24,140 nucleotides of DNA, taken from assembly GCA_020628975.1 (NCBI GenBank), contig JAHDEF010000009.1:1-24140 (forward strand). Direction: 5' to 3'. Numbering within the stretch: the first letter of the stretch is position 1; each line of letters opens with the position of its first letter. Both the position numbers and the translations under genes were made by a program. The notes below the pieces were generated by a model, which saw nothing but the letters and a program-made list of their open reading frames with translations, did not search any database and had not been told where the DNA came from. Positions 6,730 through 15,098 of the stretch are shown in pieces. Source of the stretch: Aquimarina sp. (GTDB lineage Bacteria > Bacteroidota > Bacteroidia > Flavobacteriales > Flavobacteriaceae).

Positions 6730-7926
6730 CTAATCAACCACCATTATAGCTTCTACCATCATCAAATCAGAGACAAACCCATAAATTTCTGAAAGTTCCC
6801 ATTCTTTTAGAAGACCTTCTTGTATAGTTGTAAATGACACTATTTTTCGATCATTTAACTGTTCGATTACAGATGATAATTGGGTGTTTTTTCGAAATTT
6901 AAAATGATGTCCTCTTGCAAAAACAACATAATCATTAGGGTCAATATCTAGAATTTGTATCGGAAATGGCAGTTTTCCTTTGATAGTAAAGTTGCCATTT
7001 GGGATGTTGTTTCTTTTATTTAAAAGAGATGGATTGACAAGCCCTCCATTACTTTTTAAAGCATGTACTTTGAATTGAAAAGCACGATCTATCTTTTGAT
7101 TGAGAAGAGTCTCATCCAATGTATGAGAACTGTAATTATCATCATCTTTAACGGGACTACAATAACGATTATTAGAAAGCATATCTTTTTTAGAAATCTC
7201 GAACAACTCGTTCATTAAAATATGTTCTGGAGGATTAATATAATCCATAACAACACTTAGAGAGAATTCCGAAGAATTTGCAATATGATATACCTGATGT
7301 GGAATGAACATAGCATCTCCAGGATGTAATTCATAACAAGTAGCATCTTTCATCATTGTATCAAAATCATGAAATACTTCTGTATTATGTTCGATTTTGT
7401 TTAATTCTGGATCATCCCAAGTATAGAATTGTTTCTTTCCTGGTCCTAAATGAAATAATATACCTTCCTCTCCCGTAGCTTCTTTATGAACCCCAAAAGG
7501 TGTAAAGCCATAATTCCCCATAAAAAATAAAAAAGAAATTCCACCCAAAGGAATTCCTGCATTGTCTATTAAAGGTTTTACAATAGTAGCAGCTTTTTCT
7601 GAGAAAGTATTACTGTAACTTTCGAGACTATTTAAGATCATGCCGAATGTATCATCACCAAAAATCTTATGAGCCCATGCTTCCCAAGTATCCTCATCAA
7701 TAGGAGGAAAGCTTTTCATTTTTTCTCCTAAAGGTTCTAGCTCACTATTTAAATAGGTCTTTAGACCAATATGTGTTTCTCCTTTTTCAATAAAATTAAA
7801 TAAAACTTCTTTTACTAATTGGTGAAGTATTGTGATGTCATTTTCAGATAAAATCGCCTTAATGTTAGTGGCTTTTCTAAGATGTGCAGTGTCTTTATAA
7901 AATTCATTCCAAGATGTAGTATTCAT
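6730..7926 (-). CDS. Putative JmjC/cupin-fold Fe(II) oxygenase
   Basis: Predicted cytoplasmic protein of 398 residues. The central part (about 125-232) reads as a JmjC/cupin barrel: GVHKEATGEEG supplies His147 and Glu149 (HxE), and HPGDAMFIPHQVYHIA supplies the distal His214, together a plausible 2-His-1-carboxylate iron site. GPGKKQFYTW (161-170) has lysines placed where 2-oxoglutarate is often held. The C-terminal part (about 310-398) is a separate alpha/beta region that may be winged-helix-like, recalling the JmjC ribosomal oxygenases, but I cannot assign that family. It starts with ATG at 7926, 22 bp after the aspartyl-hydroxylase-like gene on the same strand, so the two are very likely one operon. 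Substrate unknown: protein side chain, peptide or small molecule are all possible. Confidence 0.75.
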   Translation of the reverse strand: MNTTSWNEFYKDTAHLRKATNIKAILSENDITILHQLVKEVLFNFIEKGETHIGLKTYLNSELEPLGEKMKSFPPIDEDTWEAWAHKIFGDDTFGMILNSLESYSNTFSEKAATIVKPLIDNAGIPLGGISFLFFMGNYGFTPFGVHKEATGEEGILFHLGPGKKQFYTWDDPELNKIEHNTEVFHDFDTMMKDATCYELHPGDAMFIPHQVYHIANSSEFSLSVVMDYINPPEHILMNELFEISKKDMLSNNRYCSPVKDDDNYSSHTLDETLLNQKIDRAFQFKVHALKSNGGLVNPSLLNKRNNIPNGNFTIKGKLPFPIQILDIDPNDYVVFARGHHFKFRKNTQLSSVIEQLNDRKIVSFTTIQEGLLKEWELSEIYGFVSDLMMVEAIMVVD

Positions 7927-7948
7927 TAAATTGGGGATAGGTTATATT

Positions 7949-8533
7949 TTATGATTTAATTAAAAAAGATTTCAACCATTCATTAGGAATGATATCAATT
8001 GTTAGATTCACACGCTCTGTTGGGCCATTTTCAATACGATGCGGATCGGATAATCGCATGTACCAACATTCCCCAGGTTTCATATCTACGAGCGTGTTAT
8101 TCAAATAAAACTTTTCATCTGTATTAAATATGGGAATAGTCAGTCTTACCATAGATTTTTCAATATGAATCGCTAAAGTAGGATCTGTATGTTCTTTAAC
8201 TTCAGCTTGCTTTTCTAAGCGCAACAGTCGCACGAGATTGACCGTAGCATGTTCTTTAAAAAAGTCGACTACTTCTTTCAAATAAGTCGAAGCTTCTAAT
8301 TCTTTTGTGTCTGACCAATCACACCAAGTCCCATCTGCATAGTCATCTGCAGGAGGGGGGATCGGTAAGGAAGGGTCTATTTGATGCGCAGGTCCTCTTA
8401 ATGTGATTACTTTATAGTATATAAAAAAATCATTTTCAATAAGTTTCAAAACTTCCTGTTGTAGTTTTTCTACATTAAAGTTGAAAGGCAGTTGTATGCG
8501 GTCTTTTACCTGAGTTAATGTATTCTCATCCAT
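7949..8533 (-). CDS. Aspartyl/asparaginyl beta-hydroxylase-like oxygenase
   Basis: Predicted soluble Fe(II)/2-oxoglutarate-dependent oxygenase of 194 residues. The core VNLVRLLRLEKQAEVKEHTD matches the aspartyl/asparaginyl hydroxylase fold (PF05118 type). Iron ligands are His115 and Asp117 (EHTD) and His165 (SDPHRIEN); Arg174 (TERVNLTID) is placed to bind 2-oxoglutarate. The N-terminal ~95 residues hold an unusual Pro/Asp-rich loop (LPIPPPADDYADG) followed by WCDWSD, probably part of substrate recognition. The ATG at 8533 is preferred to a GTG one codon upstream. It is first in a two-gene operon with the JmjC-like gene (22 bp gap). The pairing suggests two hydroxylations of the same target, which is inference only. 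Confidence 0.82.
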   Translation of the reverse strand: MDENTLTQVKDRIQLPFNFNVEKLQQEVLKLIENDFFIYYKVITLRGPAHQIDPSLPIPPPADDYADGTWCDWSDTKELEASTYLKEVVDFFKEHATVNLVRLLRLEKQAEVKEHTDPTLAIHIEKSMVRLTIPIFNTDEKFYLNNTLVDMKPGECWYMRLSDPHRIENGPTERVNLTIDIIPNEWLKSFLIKS

Positions 8534-8669
8534 CACATTCTTAGTTAAGTTAGCTATGGTAATGTGCTATTTTTTATTTTTCAGCAGTTTTACAATGCAT
8601 TAGCTAAAGTAAAAAAGAACAAATTTTTTAAAACAAAATTTTAGTGAATCGTGGTTTTTAATGAGTAAA

Positions 8670-10532
8670 CTACGAGGTAACCGATTTATTAGATTCCCAT
8701 TCTTCAACATCAATCGGTTTACCTAAGTAGGCTAATACACTTCCTTCTATATAATGCTGCAATACTTTTTCATAAGAAGAAATAATCTTTATTTCTCCGC
8801 TAGGAATTTTTAGAAATAAAGGCACCATAAACTCTTCGGAGTTCGTAAGGTTAATTATGCGTTGTAAATATTCTTGATTTTTAATAGGTATTTCGGATAT
8901 AGCAGGATATTTGTAGGCTACATCCGATAAGCTATCGAAACTTTGTGTATATGAAAATAAGCCTTCTTCTGCTAATAATCGATTTTCAGTTACTTCTTGT
9001 TCACTAATTAAACGAAAAGCACCATTCTCACCAAATTGGTTTTTAAACCTACTTATAGCATTTGCGTTTACCTTGTCATTAGCGGTTAAAGCTAGTAAGT
9101 AACCCACATTGTTTAATTCAATATTATTTTCTAAATCATCACTCATGATATTAGCTTCAATTGCTTCAATACCTAACTTTTTAGCCGTTTGAATGTGATC
9201 AATATTCGTGTCGGTCAATACCACATTTCTACCGTGTTTCTTTAAGTATAATGCAATCAATCGAGAAACTTTTGAAGCTCCCACAATTAGTATTCCGTTA
9301 GATTTCTTTAAGAAAACGCCAATAATTTTTGCGAAAATTCGGGCTGTAGTAGCATTCAATAATACGGTTCCTAAAACAATCATAAACACTAACGGGGTAA
9401 TATATTCTGCCCCAGGTTCGCCTGCTTGTTGTAATCTTGATCCAAAAAGAGAAGCAATACCTGCAGCTACAATTCCACGAGGTCCCATCCAACTAATAAA
9501 TACCTTTTCATTCAATTTCAACCCTGAATTGATAGAGCTTAAAAACACGCCTATCGGGCGTACTAAAAACACTACCACGGCAAATAAAATTGCGGTATTC
9601 CAATTGGCGATAAGCAATAAGTCATCAAAATTAATATTGGCTCCTAATAAAATAAATAGGATAGAAATTAGCAAAACACTCAACGACTCTTTAAAGTAGA
9701 GGAGTTCTTTTAAATTAGGCACATTAGTATTTCCTAATACCATACCCATAACCACTACCGCAAGTAAACCTGATTCGTGAGCAAAAGATTCTGACAATAC
9801 AAAAACTCCCAATACAGCAGCTAATGTAAATACATTTAATAAGTAGTGTGGGATAATGCGTTTACGAATAGCAAAACCTAAACTGTGTGCAAAGGTAAAT
9901 CCGAAAGTACCTCCAAATAATACAATTTTACCAAACTCAAGAAGTGCTGTTTGTGTAAAGCCCGATTGGTGGTCAACACTAATAAACTCAAATACCAATA
10001 CCGCAACTAATGCACCAATGGGGTCAATAAGAATTCCTTCCCATTTTAAAATAGCCGCTAAATCTTTTTTTAAGGGAATGTTTCTAAGAATAGGCGATAT
10101 TACAGTAGGCCCAGTCACTATGATTAGTGAAGAGAATAGAAAAGACATTTCCCAACCTAACCCCACAATATAATGAGCGGCTAAACCAGCGCCTACAAAA
10201 GTGATTAACACGGCAACAGTAATCAATTTTAAAATTACAGGACCAACATTTAAAATTTCGTCACGCCTAAGGGTTAAACCTCCTTCAAATAAAATAATAC
10301 TAATGGCAAGTGAAACAAAATAGTATAAGCCTTGACCAGGAAAAAGCCCTTTAGTACCGTTCCAAATAGGTTCTATTAGTTTTTCGCCATCGGCAGTATA
10401 CAGTGTCGAGATGGGTCCAAATAATAATCCGATTAATATTAAAGGAAGTATGGCTGGTAGCTTTAATTTCCAGCCTACCCATTGTGCTGTAATTCCTAAA
10501 ATAATAATTCCTGCAAGTTCTAACATTGGCAT
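8670..10532 (-). CDS. Na+/H+ antiporter (CPA family) with TrkA-N domain
   Basis: Inner-membrane cation:proton antiporter of 620 residues. Residues 1-405 contain about twelve hydrophobic spans, with typical family stretches FEGGLTLRRDE (82-92), GPTVISPILRN (141-151), the conserved acidic site EGILIDPIGA (165-174, Asp170), and SWMGPRGIVAAGIASL (347-362). A cytoplasmic RCK/TrkA-N domain follows (about 413-530), beginning with the nucleotide-binding GILIVGASKVSRL, which suggests gating by NAD(H) or another nucleotide. A C-terminal tail of about 90 residues remains. The start is ATG at 10532 (a second ATG lies two codons on). It is divergent from the protease gene, with a 284-bp spacer. The transported ion (Na+ or K+) cannot be read from sequence. 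Confidence 0.92.
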   Translation of the reverse strand: MPMLELAGIIILGITAQWVGWKLKLPAILPLILIGLLFGPISTLYTADGEKLIEPIWNGTKGLFPGQGLYYFVSLAISIILFEGGLTLRRDEILNVGPVILKLITVAVLITFVGAGLAAHYIVGLGWEMSFLFSSLIIVTGPTVISPILRNIPLKKDLAAILKWEGILIDPIGALVAVLVFEFISVDHQSGFTQTALLEFGKIVLFGGTFGFTFAHSLGFAIRKRIIPHYLLNVFTLAAVLGVFVLSESFAHESGLLAVVVMGMVLGNTNVPNLKELLYFKESLSVLLISILFILLGANINFDDLLLIANWNTAILFAVVVFLVRPIGVFLSSINSGLKLNEKVFISWMGPRGIVAAGIASLFGSRLQQAGEPGAEYITPLVFMIVLGTVLLNATTARIFAKIIGVFLKKSNGILIVGASKVSRLIALYLKKHGRNVVLTDTNIDHIQTAKKLGIEAIEANIMSDDLENNIELNNVGYLLALTANDKVNANAISRFKNQFGENGAFRLISEQEVTENRLLAEEGLFSYTQSFDSLSDVAYKYPAISEIPIKNQEYLQRIINLTNSEEFMVPLFLKIPSGEIKIISSYEKVLQHYIEGSVLAYLGKPIDVEEWESNKSVTS

Positions 10533-10722
10533 TGGTGTTGATGCGGTCTAAATTACAAAACTCCGAGCAATGATCTTGCCTGAATACTATTTTGAGGACA
10601 ATTAATATTATAATGCCGTTTTAGGTTGCTGCAATGTCAATCTTAAAGAATCTCTAAAAACTTAGCTTAAACTGAAATGTACTATTAGGGATTTGGTAAA
10701 TCTTAATTTCTGAAATGAGATG

Positions 10723-10740
10723 ATGTAACATTTTTGATCT
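10723..10740 (+). promoter_or_regulatory. Shared motif ATGTAACATTTTT, copy 1
   Basis: The stretch atgtaacatttttgatct lies 94 bp before the S8 protease start. Nearly the same word occurs at 17001-17019, before the ECF sigma operon. TGTAAC resembles -35 elements of ECF-type promoters, so this may be a site for the sigma factor encoded at 17900. That is a hypothesis from two occurrences only. Confidence 0.35.
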
Positions 10741-10748
10741 AAAAAGGT

Positions 10749-10756
10749 TACTTTTG
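10749..10756 (+). promoter_or_regulatory. Candidate -7 box before the S8 protease
   Basis: A perfect TACTTTTG (TAnnTTTG) lies 60 bp upstream of the ATG at 10817. The nearest upstream TTTTTG (10731-10736) is only 12 bp away, shorter than the usual spacing. The rest of the 10533-10816 divergent spacer shows no gene. Confidence 0.35.
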
Positions 10757-10816
10757 AGTAAATCGGTTACATTTTAACTAAAATAGTCAATTTACAAAGC
10801 ATATAACGTCAAATAC

Positions 10817-12511
10817 ATGATTATAAATCACCCGTTTAGAAGAGGATTATTAGTGGTAGGATCTTCCATATTATTGTCTAGTTGTTTTTCAACAGCACCT
10901 TCATTAGTAGATATTCCAGAAGAAAATATTGACAAATTACCCTTAAAAATTGGGGAACTTGACGAGGCCCAATTAAAGAATTGGAATCATGCGGATCTTT
11001 CTTTAGATACCATTCCTGGGATGAGTGTCGATCGTGCCTATAACGAACTACTCAAACATCGCAAAAGTAAATCGGTAATAGTAGCTGTTATTGATAGTGG
11101 AATTGATATTAATCATGAAGACCTTAAAGGAAAAATTTGGGTTAATAACGACGAGAAACCTAATAATGGTATTGACGATGATGGAAATGGTTATGTAGAT
11201 GATATCAACGGTTGGAATTTCCTAGGAAATGTAGTCGCTGAGAATATGGAGTATATTCGAATTATACGTGACAATCAATCAAAATTTGAAGGGAAAGAAG
11301 CTACCGCTTTTTCAGGGAAAGAAAAAGAAGCTTTTAATCAATATCAAAAAGCGAAACAAGAATACAATAAAGAGGTTCAAGAAAATCAACAAAAATTAGG
11401 GCAGTACAAACCATTATTAGAAAAGTTAGAAGCTGCTAATAAATTTGCGATTAAAGAAACAGGTAAAAAAGACTTTACCTCGAAAGAAGTACAAGCCTTA
11501 ACACCTAAAACGCAACAAGAGCAAGAATATCAACAAATGATAGTGGGGATGTTTCCTAATGTATCTAGAGGGCAAAATTTCTCAGATTTTGTGCATGGCT
11601 TAGAAGAATATGTTGATTATTTACAAGAACGTCAAGACACTCATTTTAATATTGATTTAAATGCTCGAAAAAACAAATTGGGTGATAATGAAAATGACCT
11701 TTCAAAAACAGTTTATGGAAACGCGCAAGTTGGCGGTCCTGACCCTAAACTAAAAGATGCTAAACACGGTACACATGTCGCAGGTATTATTGCAGCTAAC
11801 CGAAAAAACGGAAAAGGAACTCGCGGTATAGCCGAAAATGTAAAAATAATGGCAGTTCGTGCGGTACCCGATGGTGACGAGTACGATAAAGATGTGGCAC
11901 TAGCGATTCGCTACGCTGTCGATAATGGAGCTTGGGTAATTAACACCAGTTTTGGAAAATATTACTCACCACACTCTGATTGGGTTCGCGATGCAATCAA
12001 ATATGCTGCTCAAAAAGATGTATTAATTGTCAATGCTGCAGGAAATGATGGGTTAAATCTAGATACTGTTAATGTATATCCGAACGATCAAACACAAAAT
12101 ATTCCAGAAATATCCGATAACTTTTTAACTGTAGGTGCCTTAAATTATGAATACGGAACGCAATTAGTAGCTTCTTTTTCTAACTACGGAAAACAAAATG
12201 TAGATGTGTTTGCGCCTGGAGTCAAAATTTATTCAACAACTCCATTAAATACCTATGAATTTTTACAAGGAACCTCTATGGCAGCTCCAGCAGTTGCAGG
12301 TGCAGCGGCGGTTTTGAGATCATATTTTCCACTACTTTCAGCAAAACAGGTTAAACAAATTTTAATGGATAGCGGTAATACTACGACAACCAATGTTGGT
12401 TTAGGAGATGATAGTAAAAACAAGTTCACGAATATTTCAAAATCTGGAAAAATGGTGAATTTATACAACGCTATTATAATGGCCGATCGTTTGGGTAGGC
12501 ATTATAAGTAA
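10817..12511 (+). CDS. Subtilisin-like S8 family protease, lipoprotein
   Basis: Predicted envelope serine protease of 564 residues. The N-terminus has a basic start, a hydrophobic stretch and the lipobox LSSC with Cys23, so it should be lipidated. The catalytic triad is Asp93 (VIDSGID), His317 (KHGTHVAG) and Ser487 (GTSMAAP); the oxyanion Asn410 is in AAGND. A Ca-loop-like Asp/Gly-rich stretch (GIDDDGNGYVDD) is at 118-129. Between the Asp and His blocks sits a charged, Gln/Lys-rich, helix-prone insert of roughly 160 residues (about 140-300), making the protein longer than a simple subtilisin. No prodomain or T9SS C-terminal domain is seen. It lies upstream of, and in the same direction as, the secreted M1 peptidase, 160 bp apart. 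Confidence 0.93.
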   Translation: MIINHPFRRGLLVVGSSILLSSCFSTAPSLVDIPEENIDKLPLKIGELDEAQLKNWNHADLSLDTIPGMSVDRAYNELLKHRKSKSVIVAVIDSGIDINHEDLKGKIWVNNDEKPNNGIDDDGNGYVDDINGWNFLGNVVAENMEYIRIIRDNQSKFEGKEATAFSGKEKEAFNQYQKAKQEYNKEVQENQQKLGQYKPLLEKLEAANKFAIKETGKKDFTSKEVQALTPKTQQEQEYQQMIVGMFPNVSRGQNFSDFVHGLEEYVDYLQERQDTHFNIDLNARKNKLGDNENDLSKTVYGNAQVGGPDPKLKDAKHGTHVAGIIAANRKNGKGTRGIAENVKIMAVRAVPDGDEYDKDVALAIRYAVDNGAWVINTSFGKYYSPHSDWVRDAIKYAAQKDVLIVNAAGNDGLNLDTVNVYPNDQTQNIPEISDNFLTVGALNYEYGTQLVASFSNYGKQNVDVFAPGVKIYSTTPLNTYEFLQGTSMAAPAVAGAAAVLRSYFPLLSAKQVKQILMDSGNTTTTNVGLGDDSKNKFTNISKSGKMVNLYNAIIMADRLGRHYK

Positions 12512-12604
12512 TTGACTTAAGAATGAAAGTATGAGATAATACAAGCCTTCTACCGATAAGCTTAGTTATTCGAGTCACACAAAATACCCTGTAAAATTTC
12601 TAGC

Positions 12605-12628
12605 TATTCTAAGGGAAGAATTAGAATA
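12605..12628. terminator. AT-rich hairpin between the two peptidase genes
   Basis: Perfect 8-bp inverted repeat TATTCTAA / TTAGAATA with an 8-base loop, in the 160-bp spacer between the S8 and M1 peptidase genes. It has no GC-rich stem or T-run, so a terminator is doubtful; an operator is equally possible. Confidence 0.25.
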
Positions 12629-12671
12629 ATATTTAGAGAAGCCAGTTTTCAACAAGAAAAATCATTCTACT

Positions 12672-14468
12672 ATGCGATTATGTTTACTTTACATTTTAAG
12701 TATTACAAGTATATGTTTAGCACAACCTAATCCTTCATACTGGCAACAACAAGCTGATTATACCATGGAAGTTAAGGTTGATGTGGAAAAGCATCAATAT
12801 CAAGGTAAAGAAGAAATAAAGTATACTAATAATTCACCTGATACGTTAAAAAAAGTCTTCTTTCATTTGTACTTCAACGCTTTTCAGCCAGGAAGCGAAA
12901 TGGATATACGTTCATTGAGTATACGTGATGCCGACAAAAGAGTAGGCGATCGAATTTCAAAATTAAAGCCTAATGAAATTGGTTATCTAGAAATTGATAA
13001 CTTGAGGTTGAACGGTAAAAAATTAAATTTCGAGGTAAAAGGAACTATAGCTGAGGTTGCTTTAGAAGAATTTATTTTACCTAATCAACAAGTGAATTTT
13101 CAATTAGATTTTAAAGGACAAATACCTAAACAAATCCGTCGATCGGGAAGAAATAACAGCGAGGGTGTCGCTTATTCAATGACGCAATGGTTTCCAAAAA
13201 TTGCGGGCTATGATGAACGAGGTTGGCACGCAAACCCTTACATTGGCAGAGAATTTTTTAGTCCGTTTGGGAATTATGATGTTAAGATTGACATTGATCC
13301 AAGTTATATTGTAGGAGGTACAGGAGTGCTTCAACCCTTTGGCTCGGTTCAGGGTTCAACTACCAATGAAAATAAAAAGACTTGGCATTTTAAAGGCGAA
13401 AATATTCACGACTTTGCTTGGGCGGCAGATCCTGATTTTATACACGATACGGTTGCATTTGGCGATAATCAGCAATTACATTTCTACTACCAAAACAATC
13501 CAAAAATTATCGATAATTGGAAGAAGCTACAACCCGTTGCCGTTGCATTAATGAATTACTACGAAACACATATAGGGCCCTATCCGTATCCGCAGTATTC
13601 TATTATTCAAGGGGGCGATGGTGGTATGGAATATGCTATGTGCACGCTTATAACTGGAGAAAGAAAATTTGAAAGTTTAGTAGGGGTTACGGCTCATGAA
13701 ATGGCACATGCTTGGTTTCAGCATATTTTAGCAACAGACGAAGCGAATCACGAGTGGATGGATGAAGGCTTTACGACCTACATTTCTACATTGGCAGAAA
13801 ATGAAGTGTCAAAAACATTTAATACCTATCCTTTAGAAGGAAGTTATAATGGTTATCGACAACTAGTAGCTTCAGGTGCTGAACAACCACAAACCACTCA
13901 TGCTGATCGCTACAAATACAATTATGCATACGGTGTGTCTGCTTATTCTAAAGGAGCTATCTTTTTATCACAATTAGGTGAAATTATAGGGCAAGAAGCC
14001 CTATCAAAAACCTTGAAGCAGTATTACAATCAATGGAAATTTAAGCATCCTAAGCCAAATGATTTTATTCGTGTAGCAGAAAAAGTTAGTGGAGTAGAAC
14101 TCGATTGGTATTTACAAGATTGGACCACCACCACCAATACGATTGACTATGCTGTAGATTCAGTCACACAAGAAAAGAAAAGTATTAAAATTAGCTTGGT
14201 ACGTAAAGGGCTTATGCCAGCTCCATTAACGGTAACCATAACCTATGCCGATAAATCAACGGAAAGTTATTTAATTCCTTTACGTATAATGCGAGGTAGC
14301 CGACCATTACAACCAAAAGAAAAATTGCTTCCCGATTGGGCTTGGGCATATCCAACTTATAGTTTTGAAATTCCAACTAAGAAAAGAAAAATAAAGGAAG
14401 TCAAACTTAATGCATCAGGTAAAATTGCTGATATTGATATTAAAAATGATGTGTTTGAGGTAAAGTGA
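12672..14468 (+). CDS. M1 family metallopeptidase, secreted
   Basis: Zinc aminopeptidase of 598 residues with a signal peptide (cleavage probably after LA at 16-17, mature start QPNP), so periplasmic or outer. The N-terminal beta domain (about 25-225) leads to the catalytic domain. The substrate N-terminus loop is degenerate, GGMEYA (317-322) in place of GAMEN. The zinc site HEMAH (His342, Glu343, His346) is followed after 18 residues by the third ligand Glu365 (WMDEGFTTY). A catalytic Tyr is likely in YNYAYGVSAYSKGAIFL. The C-terminal helical domain is short compared with eukaryotic M1 enzymes, as usual for bacterial secreted ones. A foldback element sits 22 bp after its stop. Confidence 0.94.
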   Translation: MRLCLLYILSITSICLAQPNPSYWQQQADYTMEVKVDVEKHQYQGKEEIKYTNNSPDTLKKVFFHLYFNAFQPGSEMDIRSLSIRDADKRVGDRISKLKPNEIGYLEIDNLRLNGKKLNFEVKGTIAEVALEEFILPNQQVNFQLDFKGQIPKQIRRSGRNNSEGVAYSMTQWFPKIAGYDERGWHANPYIGREFFSPFGNYDVKIDIDPSYIVGGTGVLQPFGSVQGSTTNENKKTWHFKGENIHDFAWAADPDFIHDTVAFGDNQQLHFYYQNNPKIIDNWKKLQPVAVALMNYYETHIGPYPYPQYSIIQGGDGGMEYAMCTLITGERKFESLVGVTAHEMAHAWFQHILATDEANHEWMDEGFTTYISTLAENEVSKTFNTYPLEGSYNGYRQLVASGAEQPQTTHADRYKYNYAYGVSAYSKGAIFLSQLGEIIGQEALSKTLKQYYNQWKFKHPKPNDFIRVAEKVSGVELDWYLQDWTTTTNTIDYAVDSVTQEKKSIKISLVRKGLMPAPLTVTITYADKSTESYLIPLRIMRGSRPLQPKEKLLPDWAWAYPTYSFEIPTKKRKIKEVKLNASGKIADIDIKNDVFEVK

Positions 14469-14490
14469 TTTTTAAAGTTATTGTATTGTG

Positions 14491-14620
14491 GTGGCTATCT
14501 CAAAATCAATATTACCGAAGGCTGAGCGATAGTCGAAGTCTGTCAATAAGCAGCAACCAGCTTGTATTTCAACTCCGCTCAATGAAAATTTTTAAGAGGC
14601 TGAATTTTTTAGATAACCTG
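14491..14620 (+). repeat. Foldback MITE-like element, copy A
   Basis: Non-coding element of about 130 bp. The left end GGCTATCTcAAAATC (14493-14507) is the inverted repeat of the right end GAtTTTttAGATAaCC-like sequence (14602-14618). Inside, aaggctgagcgatagtcgaag (about 14518-14538) is nearly inverted by tttcaactccgctc (about 14567-14580), so the whole unit can fold into a long imperfect hairpin. It shares its ends and core with copies at 16857 and 19232. No clear target-site duplication is visible. Confidence 0.7.
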
Positions 14621-14712
14621 ATCGTGCAGCGATTCAAAATTATATTTTATAGGATTATTTGTTAAGGAATGTTTGGTAAGTCTTTTAAAGTAAAAACACA
14701 GGTAAAAAACAA

Positions 14713-14720
14713 TACTTTTG
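14713..14720 (+). promoter_or_regulatory. rnpA -7 box
   Basis: A perfect TACTTTTG lies 4 bp before the GTG at 14725, the same geometry as at rsmI. No clear -33 TTTG is seen at the usual spacing. A leaderless or near-leaderless transcript is expected. Confidence 0.5.
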
Positions 14721-14724
14721 TTTT

Positions 14725-15090
14725 GTGAATGAAAAGTTACCTAGCATACTAAAATTAAAAAGTCGTAAGCAAATTGCGACCCTTTTTGCGGAAGGAAAAT
14801 CGATAAAGGCTTACCCAATATTATTGGCTTATATGCCTTGCGAATTAGAAGTTCCTTTTAAAGTTGGATTTTCGGTTAGTAAACGCAATTTTAAAACAGC
14901 TGTCGATCGCAATCGTGTAAAGCGTTTATTACGAGAAAATTTCAGAAAAAATAAGTATCTTTTTGCGAGCGAAAATAATCAGCAATTTTTGTTGATGTTT
15001 ATTTTTATAGGAAAAGAATTGCCAGACTATCCACAAGTAGAAAAGGCATTAATGAAGCTTGCTAAAAAATGGCAAGATCAGGAAAAATAA
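14725..15090 (+). CDS. rnpA: Ribonuclease P protein component
   Basis: Small basic protein (121 residues) that binds RNase P RNA and helps mature tRNA 5' ends. The RNR signature region is complete: GFSVSKRNFKTAVDRNRVKRLLRENFR (about residues 48-74; RNRVKR core). The N-terminal LKSRKQIATLFAEGKS matches the family's start region. The start is GTG at 14725; an ATG four bases later is in a different frame. The S41 protease gene follows 8 bp after the stop, on the same strand, an arrangement I recall as common in Flavobacteriaceae. The gene is far from any visible rpmH or dnaA. Confidence 0.95.
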   Translation: MNEKLPSILKLKSRKQIATLFAEGKSIKAYPILLAYMPCELEVPFKVGFSVSKRNFKTAVDRNRVKRLLRENFRKNKYLFASENNQQFLLMFIFIGKELPDYPQVEKALMKLAKKWQDQEK

Positions 15091-15098
15091 TATTGAAA

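Noticed and set aside
6730..8533. RiPP or NRPS biosynthetic cluster around the two oxygenases
   Set aside because: No precursor peptide, leader-recognition protein, cyclase, carrier protein or exporter was found next to them; the antiporter and recJ neighbours are housekeeping genes.
9208..9699. 163-aa ORF on the plus strand
   Set aside because: Antisense to the membrane part of the antiporter gene, whose frame is well supported; composition is that of a reverse-strand shadow.
14465..14665. 66-aa ORF after the M1 peptidase
   Set aside because: It overlaps the M1 stop and runs through foldback element A; its sequence is explained by the repeat and shows no protein-like character.
14725..15090. 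Origin of replication near rnpA
   Set aside because: No dnaA, rpmH, or DnaA-box cluster was seen; in Bacteroidota rnpA is often away from the origin.
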